In this document: piece after piece, positions 29,465 to 37,814 of the stretch
How the letters are laid out: the number at the start of each line of letters is the position of its first letter
How positions within the stretch are numbered: the first letter of the stretch is position 1
Origin: Candidatus Bathycorpusculum grumuli
GTDB taxonomy: Archaea; Thermoproteota; Bathyarchaeia; Bathyarchaeales; Bathycorpusculaceae
Assembly: GCA_009776805.1 (NCBI GenBank)
Contig: WRNB01000008.1
Coordinates: forward strand, 1-37,814
Length of the DNA: 37,814 nt
Direction of reading: 5' to 3'
Notes under the pieces: generated by a model
Database searches by the model: none
The model's input: only the letters and a program-made list of their open reading frames with translations
Told to the model about the DNA's origin: nothing
Position numbers and translations under genes: made by a program

Positions 29465-29698
29465 TTAGGCATTTTCCCAAGCCTCATCCTCGTCATTATC
29501 CCAGAGCTCTTTCATCTTTGTCTGCTGAATAGTGTGAAGAAATGCATCATATTGTTTTCGCGTTTTAGTTTCTTTGGCTGTTTTTATCAAATTTAGAATT
29601 GTTTCATTATATGTTTCTCGGGGGTATTTGCGAATGTTTTCTAGTTCTTTGACTACGGCTCTTGTAAGTTGTATGGTGGTAAAATTTTCATCACTCAT
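29465..29698 (-). CDS. Antitoxin-like protein partner of the MazF/PemK-like toxin
   Basis: 77 aa, immediately upstream on the same strand; TTIQLTRAVVKELENIRKYPRETYNETILNLIK pattern. Confidence 0.75.
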   Translation of the reverse strand: MSDENFTTIQLTRAVVKELENIRKYPRETYNETILNLIKTAKETKTRKQYDAFLHTIQQTKMKELWDNDEDEAWENA

Positions 29699-29745
29699 AC
29701 ATAATCAACTATAGTTAATTATTATAAACTTGTAACATTTTAAAG

Positions 29746-31035
29746 TTATTCGTCAAATTTACTTTTTAATTGCACATATCCTTGTTGTTTTAATTGCAAT
29801 ATAGAGCATTCTGGTACGTCACTATCAACCACAAGATTTGCTCCAACCCAACTATCTGTACCAATTTTTACACCAGGCATAAATGAAACATTTATCCCTG
29901 TTTTCACATTATCAGCAAAAACTACGCCAAGCTTACGTTTACCAGTATCTACCTTTTTATCTTTCACAGTCATTTTAATACTGTCACAATCAAATCGCAA
30001 ATTTGCTGTTATAGTACCAGCACCAAAATTACAATTTTCACCAATTATACTATCACCTACATATGAAAGATGCCCTACGTGAGTATTATCCATTATGAGA
30101 CTATTTTTGATTTCAACAGCATTTCCTACACGAGTTTTTTTGCCAAGACAAGTTCCTGAACGTATAAAACAGTTAGGACCAACATCCGCTCCTTCATCAA
30201 TAAAAACTGGACCCTCAATATATACACCTGAACGAATTCTCGCTGTTTTTGCTACGTGAACTCGTCCAAAAAGATGCACACCTTGTTCTACAACACCCAA
30301 AACTTGAAGATCCATATGATTAAGCACCCAAATATTTGCATCAAGCAAATCCCACGGTCTACCCACATCAAACCAAGCCTTTTTATCAAGCTCTAAAACC
30401 TTCACAGTTTTACCCTCTGAAGCTAACATAGTTAAAGCATCTGTTAATTCCCACTCACCACGCACAGACTTTTTAACCTGCCCAAGCTTTTCAAAAACAG
30501 TTTTTGAAAACACATAAACCCCAGCATTTACCAAATTTGATGGAACATCCCCAGACTGAGGTTTTTCTATAATACTTTTGAACTCTTTATCATCTGTCAA
30601 CTCTATTATACCATAATTTTTAGGCTCATCAACCGCTACAGCTGCTATAACCGCTTGAGGTTTAAATGTTTCATACATATCAACTGCTTGCTTTACAGTA
30701 TTTTGTGCAAACAACAAATCCCCATAAATTAACACAAACTCATCTTCCACAAACGATTCAGCCACCATAGTTGCATTACCTGTACCCCCAAGCATTTTTT
30801 GTTCAACATAACTGATTTTTAAACCCTGACTTGACCCATCACCAAAATAATCTTTAATCTTCTCACCCATATAATGGGTAACAATTACAACATCCGTAAT
30901 ACCCGCAGTTTTTACTGCATCAAGACAAAACTGTAAAATAGGTTTCCCAGCTATTTTTATTAAGTGTTTAGGCCGTGTAGATGTTAAAGGCTGAAGTCTT
31001 TGACCTTCTCCTGCAGCTAACAAAACAGCTTTCAT
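29746..31035 (-). CDS. glmU: Bifunctional sugar-1-phosphate nucleotidylyltransferase/acetyltransferase (GlmU-like)
   Basis: MKAVLLAAGEGQRLQPLTSTRPKHLIKIAGKPIL plus C-terminal left-handed beta-helix hexapeptides; overlaps the upstream gene by 4 nt. Confidence 0.9.
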   Translation of the reverse strand: MKAVLLAAGEGQRLQPLTSTRPKHLIKIAGKPILQFCLDAVKTAGITDVVIVTHYMGEKIKDYFGDGSSQGLKISYVEQKMLGGTGNATMVAESFVEDEFVLIYGDLLFAQNTVKQAVDMYETFKPQAVIAAVAVDEPKNYGIIELTDDKEFKSIIEKPQSGDVPSNLVNAGVYVFSKTVFEKLGQVKKSVRGEWELTDALTMLASEGKTVKVLELDKKAWFDVGRPWDLLDANIWVLNHMDLQVLGVVEQGVHLFGRVHVAKTARIRSGVYIEGPVFIDEGADVGPNCFIRSGTCLGKKTRVGNAVEIKNSLIMDNTHVGHLSYVGDSIIGENCNFGAGTITANLRFDCDSIKMTVKDKKVDTGKRKLGVVFADNVKTGINVSFMPGVKIGTDSWVGANLVVDSDVPECSILQLKQQGYVQLKSKFDE

Positions 31036-32405
31036 TTTAATGAACCTTCAATTTGTTTAGTTACTAAAACAGTTGCTTTATGCATTAATTCTTTTGCAGC
31101 ATTACCTGTTTTACCTTCGGCAGTTATACGAATAAATGGTTCTGTACCAGACGCACGAATCAAAAACCACCCGTCTTCAAAAGCTAATCGTATACCATCG
31201 ATAGTTGAAAAATCTGTATACTCACAAAATTCACTCTTTATTATTCCTACAATAAGTGTGACTACATCTGTTTTTATTTCATTAGGGCATTTAATATTTT
31301 CTCGCAACGTTACATACTTTGGTACTTCCCCTACAAATTCATCAACTGTTTTTCCCTCAGCTTCCAATGCCTCCAAAAAAAGTGCTGCCGACAAAAGTCC
31401 ATCTGGGCAATAATGTTGCAGTGGATGTACCCAAGCTCCACATGGTTCCCCGCCAAAAACAGCTCCTTCACATTTTATTGCCTCAGAAATGTAAACATCA
31501 CCTACTCTTGTGCGTATAACTCTGCCCTCAAAAAATCCAGCCATTGTCTCAATACACATAGATGCTTCAACATTTGTCACAATTACACCTCCACCTGCCT
31601 GTTTTAAAGCGTAAGCACTATATGCTGCTAATGAGCGGTCAAAATCAACAAATCTGCCATTTTCATCCACAAATGCTACCCTATCAGCGTCACCATCAAA
31701 GGCAATGCCAATATCTGCACCAAGTGCACAAACAGTTCTATACAGGTTTTTAAGTGATTCAGCTGTCGGTTCACTTGGTCTATCTGGAAAATGTCCATCG
31801 GGTTGAGCGTTTAATGCTGTTACTTTACAACCAAGTGATTTGAGTAATTGTGGTGCGAATTGATATGCTGCACCGCAACCTGGATCAATAACTATGTGCC
31901 ATTTTTTATGTAATACCGCGGCTTTTTTAACCATTTCAAGGTACGATGGGTATGCGTCGTAGTGGCTAGTTTTGCCTAAACAGTTCCAATCTGCTAAGGC
32001 GTATTGTTTTTCTGTAATAATTTTTTCTACAATTGTTTGGTCTATGTCTGCGTAAGATAGGGTTTGGGAGTTAAAAATTTTTATGCCGTTGTATTGAGGT
32101 GGGTTATGTGAAGCTGTTATCATAAAGCCTACATCAGCTCCTAAAATACGGGTTGTGTATGCTAAGACAGGTGTGGGGACTATGTTTAATATTTTAGTGT
32201 TTACTCCGCATGAAAGTAGGCTTGAGATTAATGCGTTTTGTATCATGTTGCCTGAAACTCTTGTGTCACATGCTATTGTGGCTTGTTTAGCTTTAGCGTA
32301 TGTTGCAACGGCTGAACCGACGTTGCATGCTAAAGTGGGTGTTAGTTCGTTGTTAATTAGACCGCGTACACCTGAACTTCCAAACAATTTGCCCATTGTA
32401 TCCAA
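31032..32405 (-). CDS. glmM: Phosphoglucosamine mutase/phosphomannomutase
   Basis: MITASHNPPQYNGIKIFN, IAFDGDADRVAFVDENG, RASGTEPFIRITAEG. Confidence 0.92.
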   Translation of the reverse strand: MDTMGKLFGSSGVRGLINNELTPTLACNVGSAVATYAKAKQATIACDTRVSGNMIQNALISSLLSCGVNTKILNIVPTPVLAYTTRILGADVGFMITASHNPPQYNGIKIFNSQTLSYADIDQTIVEKIITEKQYALADWNCLGKTSHYDAYPSYLEMVKKAAVLHKKWHIVIDPGCGAAYQFAPQLLKSLGCKVTALNAQPDGHFPDRPSEPTAESLKNLYRTVCALGADIGIAFDGDADRVAFVDENGRFVDFDRSLAAYSAYALKQAGGGVIVTNVEASMCIETMAGFFEGRVIRTRVGDVYISEAIKCEGAVFGGEPCGAWVHPLQHYCPDGLLSAALFLEALEAEGKTVDEFVGEVPKYVTLRENIKCPNEIKTDVVTLIVGIIKSEFCEYTDFSTIDGIRLAFEDGWFLIRASGTEPFIRITAEGKTGNAAKELMHKATVLVTKQIEGSLK

Positions 32406-32972
32406 CCTAATTATAGTAGGGTGTTATTACATTAAAAACTTGCCCTACAGGCTATGGGAAACGTGTAAAAACTTGTTTGTGGTTAAATATTAAATGGTAA
32501 ATAAATTTTGTGTTGGGTATCTGCTAAAACAGCGGTGTGTTGTAAAATAGTTTGTTATGAATGTGGTGGTTATTTGGTGAGTTGGGTAGTGTGGTTGTGG
32601 TGTTAAATTTTTTTTGTTGGTTTGTTTGAGGGGTGGTGTTTGTGGTGTTTTGTTGTTTTGGGTATTTGAAATGTGTGTTGTGTGGTGAATTTGGAAGGGT
32701 GGTTTGTTGGTGGATGTTAAGTTTTTGTGGTGGTGTGTGGGTGTGAATGTGGCTGGGTATGAAACAACAATCAAACATGTATACATATATGGAGTGAGCA
32801 GCCACATTCACGTGGCATAAATACGTGTGTATAAATAAAAACTTAACTATACATTATTGTGTTGTTATGATTTATACTTTCAATTATGATACGTAACAAC
32901 AGTACCCCAAAAGTACGTGCAGGGTTTGCTTTGAATGTGCCATTTTAGTTTGCGCTTTTTTTTGTTAGCTTT

Positions 32973-33488
32973 TTAAATTGGGTTTTGAGATGTTTTCTTT
33001 TGAAAAATTTCTTGTAGTGCTGTTGTTTCTTTTATTGTCTCAAAAACCATGCACGTTAAAGTTTTTTGCAGTCCAATAATATGTCTTAATTTATCTACAA
33101 CAAATTTACCTGTAGCATTAATGTTTTCAGTTCTGATTTTAATCAGCAAATCCCAATCACCTGTTATTATGTGAACTTCTTGCACTTCTGGCAGTTGAGC
33201 TATTTCTTTTGCAATGTCCCGTTGAGTAATTATGGGTGATCCATCGGTTTTGTCACTATAAAAAACAGATGCAAAAATAAACGCGGTGGTTGTTAGATTT
33301 AGTTTTTCAGCAGATAATATAGCACGGTACTGCTTTATTATACCTAATTCTTCCATGCGTTTTATCTTTGCAAATACTGTAGTTATTGGCGTGTTAATTT
33401 TTTTGGCTATTTGATTGGCGGTTAGTTTACTGTTTTCCTGTATTAACAACAGTATTGTCAAGTCTTTATCGTCAAGTTTAATGCTCAT
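32973..33488 (-). CDS. Lrp/AsnC-family transcriptional regulator
   Basis: 171 aa; LDDKDLTILLLIQENSKLTANQIAKKINTPITTVFAKIKRMEELGIIKQYRAIL plus a RAM-like domain. Confidence 0.92.
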   Translation of the reverse strand: MSIKLDDKDLTILLLIQENSKLTANQIAKKINTPITTVFAKIKRMEELGIIKQYRAILSAEKLNLTTTAFIFASVFYSDKTDGSPIITQRDIAKEIAQLPEVQEVHIITGDWDLLIKIRTENINATGKFVVDKLRHIIGLQKTLTCMVFETIKETTALQEIFQKKTSQNPI

Positions 33489-33497
33489 ATGTAAATA

Positions 33498-33575
33498 TTA
33501 CAAGTTTCCAGCATATAAACATGTATTTATTGTAAATTAGACAAGTTTTTTATAAAAAATTTATTATACTTGTAA
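33498..33575. promoter_or_regulatory. Candidate Lrp/AsnC operator repeats in the divergent promoter
   Basis: TTACAAG at 33498..33504, ACAAGT at 33541..33546 and the inverted CTTGTAA at 33569..33575 between the regulator and the asnA-like gene. Confidence 0.45.
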
Positions 33576-33600
33576 CAACATTACATGTTTAACAGATAAA

Positions 33601-34581
33601 GTGAATGATATGATTCTGCAAGATAACCAAACAATTAAACCACCAAAATCACTAGACCAACTCACAATACAAGAAATTGAAAAAAAAGCTATCATAGGCA
33701 GAATACTAACCTACACTTTAGAAAGTTTAACATCAACATATGTAAAACAAGACTTCCAATGGCTCCTACCAGTCGTCCTAAGTCAGAGCACAGATCCACT
33801 TTGGCCAGACCCAAACTCATCAATCGAAAAAAGAATCGAATTAGACATTTACGGAAAACCTGTGCGCACAATGACAAGCATGATTGTCCACAAAATAATC
33901 GGAGCCTCAACAGTATACCCAAAACTATTCACACTTGCACCAAATATTCGCATTGAAAAAGCAGAACGCGGCAAAACTGGAAAACACATTTATGAATTCA
34001 CCCAACTAGACTTTGAAGCTCAAGGAGCAACCTCAAAAGATGTTTTCACACTAGTTGAAACAGCACTCTGCACTTTAATCAAAGATCTAAAACAAGATCT
34101 AAAACAAGAACTACAACAAATCAACCGCTTTGATGCTCTACCCACTTTAAACACACCGTTTAAAATTTTTGACAGTAAAGACCTAGAAAATAAATACGGT
34201 ACAACATGGGAAGACACTATCACAAAAGAAATCACACAACCTATTTGGATTACAAACATTCCCCGCGAATTCTACGATTTTGAAGATTTCGCAACAGGCA
34301 AATGGGACAATTACGATTTATTCATGCCACAATTCGGAGAAGTCCTTTCAGGATCCAAACGTGAATACGAATACAACAAAATCATCCATAAAATGGAACA
34401 ACATGAAGTACGAAAAGAAAACTATTCACTACTCATCCAAATGGCCAAAGAAAACCGTATAAAACCAACAGCAGGTGCAGGCATAGGCATCGAACGTATA
34501 GTTGGATATATCACAGGCGTAAAACACATCGCTGAATGCCAACCCTACCCAAGAGTGCCTGGAATAGTACATCAATTATAA
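33601..34581 (+). CDS. Archaeal asparagine synthetase A-like protein (class II aaRS-like, AspRS-related)
   Basis: 326 aa; RIELDIYGKPVRTM..., EFTQLDFEAQG, AGAGIGIERIVGYITGVKHIAECQPYPR. Confidence 0.87.
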   Translation: MNDMILQDNQTIKPPKSLDQLTIQEIEKKAIIGRILTYTLESLTSTYVKQDFQWLLPVVLSQSTDPLWPDPNSSIEKRIELDIYGKPVRTMTSMIVHKIIGASTVYPKLFTLAPNIRIEKAERGKTGKHIYEFTQLDFEAQGATSKDVFTLVETALCTLIKDLKQDLKQELQQINRFDALPTLNTPFKIFDSKDLENKYGTTWEDTITKEITQPIWITNIPREFYDFEDFATGKWDNYDLFMPQFGEVLSGSKREYEYNKIIHKMEQHEVRKENYSLLIQMAKENRIKPTAGAGIGIERIVGYITGVKHIAECQPYPRVPGIVHQL

Positions 34582-34732
34582 ATTCAACATATCTTGATCA
34601 TTAAAGAAATACGTTATACAAGGATGCATAACGGACAAAACCAGATAAATACACTATAGCCCAGAGTATAGCATCAACGTAACCCTTTAATGCAATAAAA
34701 AATAACATAAAATACAAGTCTGAGGTAAAAAT

Positions 34733-36613
34733 ATGAATCCATATCTAGAAGTACTTCAACCTAAATTATCCACTAAAGATTTTGAAAAATTATCAGCAAT
34801 AGATAATCCAAATGTCCATGAATTCATAGCAAAAACTAGTGACATGTGTCACCCAGAAAAAATTTTCATCTGCAGCGATGCAGCCGAAGATATTGCATAT
34901 GTGAGAAAACAAGCAGTAACATATGGCGAAGAACAAGCCACACTTACACTTGAAGGACACACAGTACATTTTGATGGTGAAAAAGACCAAGGACGAGACC
35001 GACAAAACACAAAATATCTTGTGCCTAAAGGCGTCTTTTTAAGCAAAGCACTCAACCAAATGGACCGACAAGAGGGTTTAACAGAAGTTCGAAAAAAACT
35101 AAGTGGCTTAATGTCAGGCAGAACAATGATTGTTCGTTTCATATCATTAGGACCACGCGATTCAGTTTTCACCATTTTAGGTGTACAATGCACTGACTCA
35201 TGGTATGTTGCCCACTCAGAAGACTTACTCTACAGAGTTGGTTATGACCAATTTGTAAAAGCCGGACCAAAAAGCGACTTTCTCAAAGTTATACATTCAG
35301 CAGGCAAATTAACAGAAGAAATGGTAAGTGCCGAACCTGACAAAAAACATATTTACATTGACCACATGGACAACACCATTTATAGTGTAAACACTCAATA
35401 TGCAGGCAATAGTGTAGGCTTTAAAAAATTAGCATTCCGTCTTGCAATACGCAAAGCAAGTAGTGAAGGTTGGTTAGCAGAACACATGCTACTAATGGGT
35501 GTTCACGGACCAAACAAACGTAAAACCTATTTTGCTGGAGCTTTCCCAAGTGCATGCGGAAAAACTTCAACAGCAATGTTGCCTGGTGAAACTATATTAG
35601 GTGATGACATTGCATACATACGCGAAATAGATAGCGTTGCTAGGGCAGTTAACGTTGAAAGTGGCATTTTTGGTATAATACAGGATGTAAACGAAAAAGA
35701 TGACTCTTTAATTTGGAAAGTTCTAACAACCCCTGGTGAAGTTGTATTTTCTAATATTTTAGTCAAAGATGGTAAACCATATTGGTTAGGTATGGGTAAA
35801 GAATTACCTAAAGAAGGTTTAAACTATACAGGTCAATGGTTTGAAGGTAAAAAAGATGAAGCCGGTGTTGAAATATCTGCAGCGCATAAAAACGCGCGTT
35901 ATGCAGTAGCTTTACCTGCATTAGAAAATGTTGATTCTGAGCTTAATAATCCAAATGGTGTAGAGTTAGGTGGTATAATGTATGGTGGACGCGATGCGAA
36001 AGCCTATGTGCCTGTTCAACAAAGTTATAGTTGGGAGCATGGTATTGTTGCGTATGGTGCATCGTTGGAAACGGAAACAACATTTGCAACAATAGGTAAG
36101 GAAGGTATTCCGGAAATTAATATGATGAGTATTCAGGATTTTATTTCAATACCTCTTGGTAAGAATGTTAGTAATAATTTGGAATTTGGGCGTAAACTCA
36201 AAAAGCAGCCAATAGTTTTTGGTGTAAACTATTTTCTGCGTGGGGTTGTAGATGGTAAGTATCTTAATAGTTCACGTGATAAGCATGTTTGGGTTAAGTG
36301 GATGGAGCGAAGGGTTCATAATGAAGTTGATGCGATTAAAACTCCAACAGGGTTAATTCCTAGGTATGAGGATTTAAAGTTGCTTTTTAAAGAGGTTTTA
36401 AATAAGGATTATGCAAAAGAAGACTATATTAAGCAATTTACGATTCGTATACCGGAGAACTTGTCTAAGATTGAGCGTGTTTCTAAATTTTATCAAGAAA
36501 ATGTTACTGATATACCGTTGGAAATGTTTGGGCAGCTTTACATGCAGCGTGATCGATTATTATCGGCGCAACAAAAGTATGGTGACTATATCTCGCCTGA
36601 AAAATTTGAATAA
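34733..36613 (+). CDS. pckG: Phosphoenolpyruvate carboxykinase (GTP)
   Basis: 626 aa; FPSACGKTSTAMLPG, ILGDDIAYIRE, GMYGGRDAKAYVPVQQSYSWEHG-like motifs. Confidence 0.95.
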   Translation: MNPYLEVLQPKLSTKDFEKLSAIDNPNVHEFIAKTSDMCHPEKIFICSDAAEDIAYVRKQAVTYGEEQATLTLEGHTVHFDGEKDQGRDRQNTKYLVPKGVFLSKALNQMDRQEGLTEVRKKLSGLMSGRTMIVRFISLGPRDSVFTILGVQCTDSWYVAHSEDLLYRVGYDQFVKAGPKSDFLKVIHSAGKLTEEMVSAEPDKKHIYIDHMDNTIYSVNTQYAGNSVGFKKLAFRLAIRKASSEGWLAEHMLLMGVHGPNKRKTYFAGAFPSACGKTSTAMLPGETILGDDIAYIREIDSVARAVNVESGIFGIIQDVNEKDDSLIWKVLTTPGEVVFSNILVKDGKPYWLGMGKELPKEGLNYTGQWFEGKKDEAGVEISAAHKNARYAVALPALENVDSELNNPNGVELGGIMYGGRDAKAYVPVQQSYSWEHGIVAYGASLETETTFATIGKEGIPEINMMSIQDFISIPLGKNVSNNLEFGRKLKKQPIVFGVNYFLRGVVDGKYLNSSRDKHVWVKWMERRVHNEVDAIKTPTGLIPRYEDLKLLFKEVLNKDYAKEDYIKQFTIRIPENLSKIERVSKFYQENVTDIPLEMFGQLYMQRDRLLSAQQKYGDYISPEKFE

Positions 36614-36758
36614 ATTGTATAGGGAAATTTTATTTTTCCCATAAATATTTTTTTATGTTAGGTATATGTTTGTTGGGGGTTGTGGGTTTGATTTTTGTTT
36701 ATTTTAGTTGTGTATTTGGTGTTTGTAAAGAAAATGCTTAATTTTAACAGTTGATATT

Positions 36759-37382
36759 GTGTGTGTGATTGTTATGCATGTTGAAATGTTTCCGACGGGT
36801 AGGCTTCAAACTAATTGTTATGTTGTAAGTTGTGTTGAGACAAAGGAGGCTGTGATTATTGATCCTGGGATGGATTTTGAAGTTGAAGCTCAACCGGTTT
36901 TTAAATATGTTGATGAAGAAAAGCTTAAAATAAAATTTATTGTTAATACGCATGGTCATCAGGATCATATAAATAGTGATATTTTGATGCAAAAAAAGTA
37001 TTCTGTGCCTATTTGTATTCATGAGCAGGATGCTTATTTTATAGAATGTTTGGGGCCTCGTAGTGTTGTTGATGTGTTGCTTAAAGATGGTGGTAGTGTT
37101 GTGTTTGGGAATGTGTGTTTAAAAGTTATGCATGCGCCTGGGCATTCGAGGGGTGGTATTTGTCTTGTTGGTGATGGGGTTATGTTTTCAGGGGATACGT
37201 TGTTTGCAGAGTGTATAGGTCGTACAGATTTTGTTGAAAGTTCGCCAAAGGATATGGTTGTGACTTTGCGGAAAATAGTGGGTTTGCCGGATGGGTTGCT
37301 TGTTTATCCGGGGCATGATGAAGTTACTGTGTTGGGTAAGGAAAAGTTGGTGAATCCGTTTTTGGTGAATTTGAAATTGTAA
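36759..37382 (+). CDS. Metallo-beta-lactamase-fold hydrolase (glyoxalase II-like)
   Basis: 207 aa; FIVNTHGHQDHINSD, HAPGHSRGGICLVGDGVMFSGDTLF, YPGHDEVT. Confidence 0.9.
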   Translation: MCVIVMHVEMFPTGRLQTNCYVVSCVETKEAVIIDPGMDFEVEAQPVFKYVDEEKLKIKFIVNTHGHQDHINSDILMQKKYSVPICIHEQDAYFIECLGPRSVVDVLLKDGGSVVFGNVCLKVMHAPGHSRGGICLVGDGVMFSGDTLFAECIGRTDFVESSPKDMVVTLRKIVGLPDGLLVYPGHDEVTVLGKEKLVNPFLVNLKL

Positions 37383-37402
37383 GTGTTTGTTGTTGTGGTG
37401 TG

Positions 37403-37660
37403 TTAGTGTTGTGTTTGTTCGTGTTGTTTGTTTTTTGTTTTGTATGATATGAATGCAATGGTCATGAGTAGTATGCCGATTCCTGTTGTTGTTGTTGATA
37501 TTGTTTGGTATGGTAGTGTCATCATTATTGAATCGCCTGTCTCAATATTTGCTGTATCAGATGTTGGAATTTGATTATCATGCAAAGAATACAATACAGT
37601 ACTCAACACAAAAAGTATCAATGTAACAACTATCAAACATATTTCCTTTTTAAATTTCAA
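37403..37660 (-). CDS. Small membrane protein, two TM segments
   Basis: 85 aa; EICLIVVTLILFVLSTVLYSL and GIGILLMTIAFISY. Confidence 0.55.
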   Translation of the reverse strand: MKFKKEICLIVVTLILFVLSTVLYSLHDNQIPTSDTANIETGDSIMMTLPYQTISTTTTGIGILLMTIAFISYKTKNKQHEQTQH

Positions 37661-37711
37661 CTTTCTCCCTCAAAATATACAACACTTTTTTTTAACACCC
37701 CACCATATATA

Positions 37712-37732
37712 ACAGGCAACCTCCGAAAACCT
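37712..37732 (+). repeat. Solo copy of the MITE terminal repeat (ACAGGCAACCTCCGAAAACCT)
   Basis: Matches the TIR of the copies at 2968 and 18501; the downstream interior does not clearly match within the window. Confidence 0.55.
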
Positions 37733-37814
37733 CTTAACTAGCATGTACATTATAGGTAACAAAGACAAAGCAGGGAAACTACATGGGCCAACAACACTTA
37801 TTTGGAACACAAAC

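Noticed and set aside
32490-32811. Overlapping His/Thr/Asn-rich minus-strand ORFs
   Set aside because: Low-complexity translations of a G/T-rich intergenic block; two frames equally open

Overview
AT-rich, probably archaeal chromosomal window. The archaeal signs are a PAC2 proteasome-assembly-chaperone-family protein, an Lsm/Sm protein, an archaeal AsnA-like class II synthetase, GTP-type PEPCK, a RimK/MptN-like ATP-grasp protein, an Lrp/AsnC regulator, and tRNA-Lys, tRNA-Val and tRNA-Ala genes. A bathyarchaeal-type lineage is plausible but not proven. Housekeeping genes alternate with accessory patches: two small-ORF + HD-phosphohydrolase dyads, a HicB with a broken HicA, a MazF/PemK-like pair, transposase remnants, and a MITE-like TIR element. 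A TPP riboswitch precedes a thiT-like gene. The strongest unexplained signal is compositional. The + strand alternates every few kb between blocks extremely rich in G+T (up to ~97% in one hand-counted line) and blocks rich in A+C, and the switches fall inside intact genes on both strands. Other leads are the duplicated HD dyad, which could be a defence or regulatory module, and a GC-rich hairpin RNA candidate whose loop carries a Shine-Dalgarno sequence and a 7-codon ORF. All calls come from reading the sequence and the supplied ORF track. No database search was possible.
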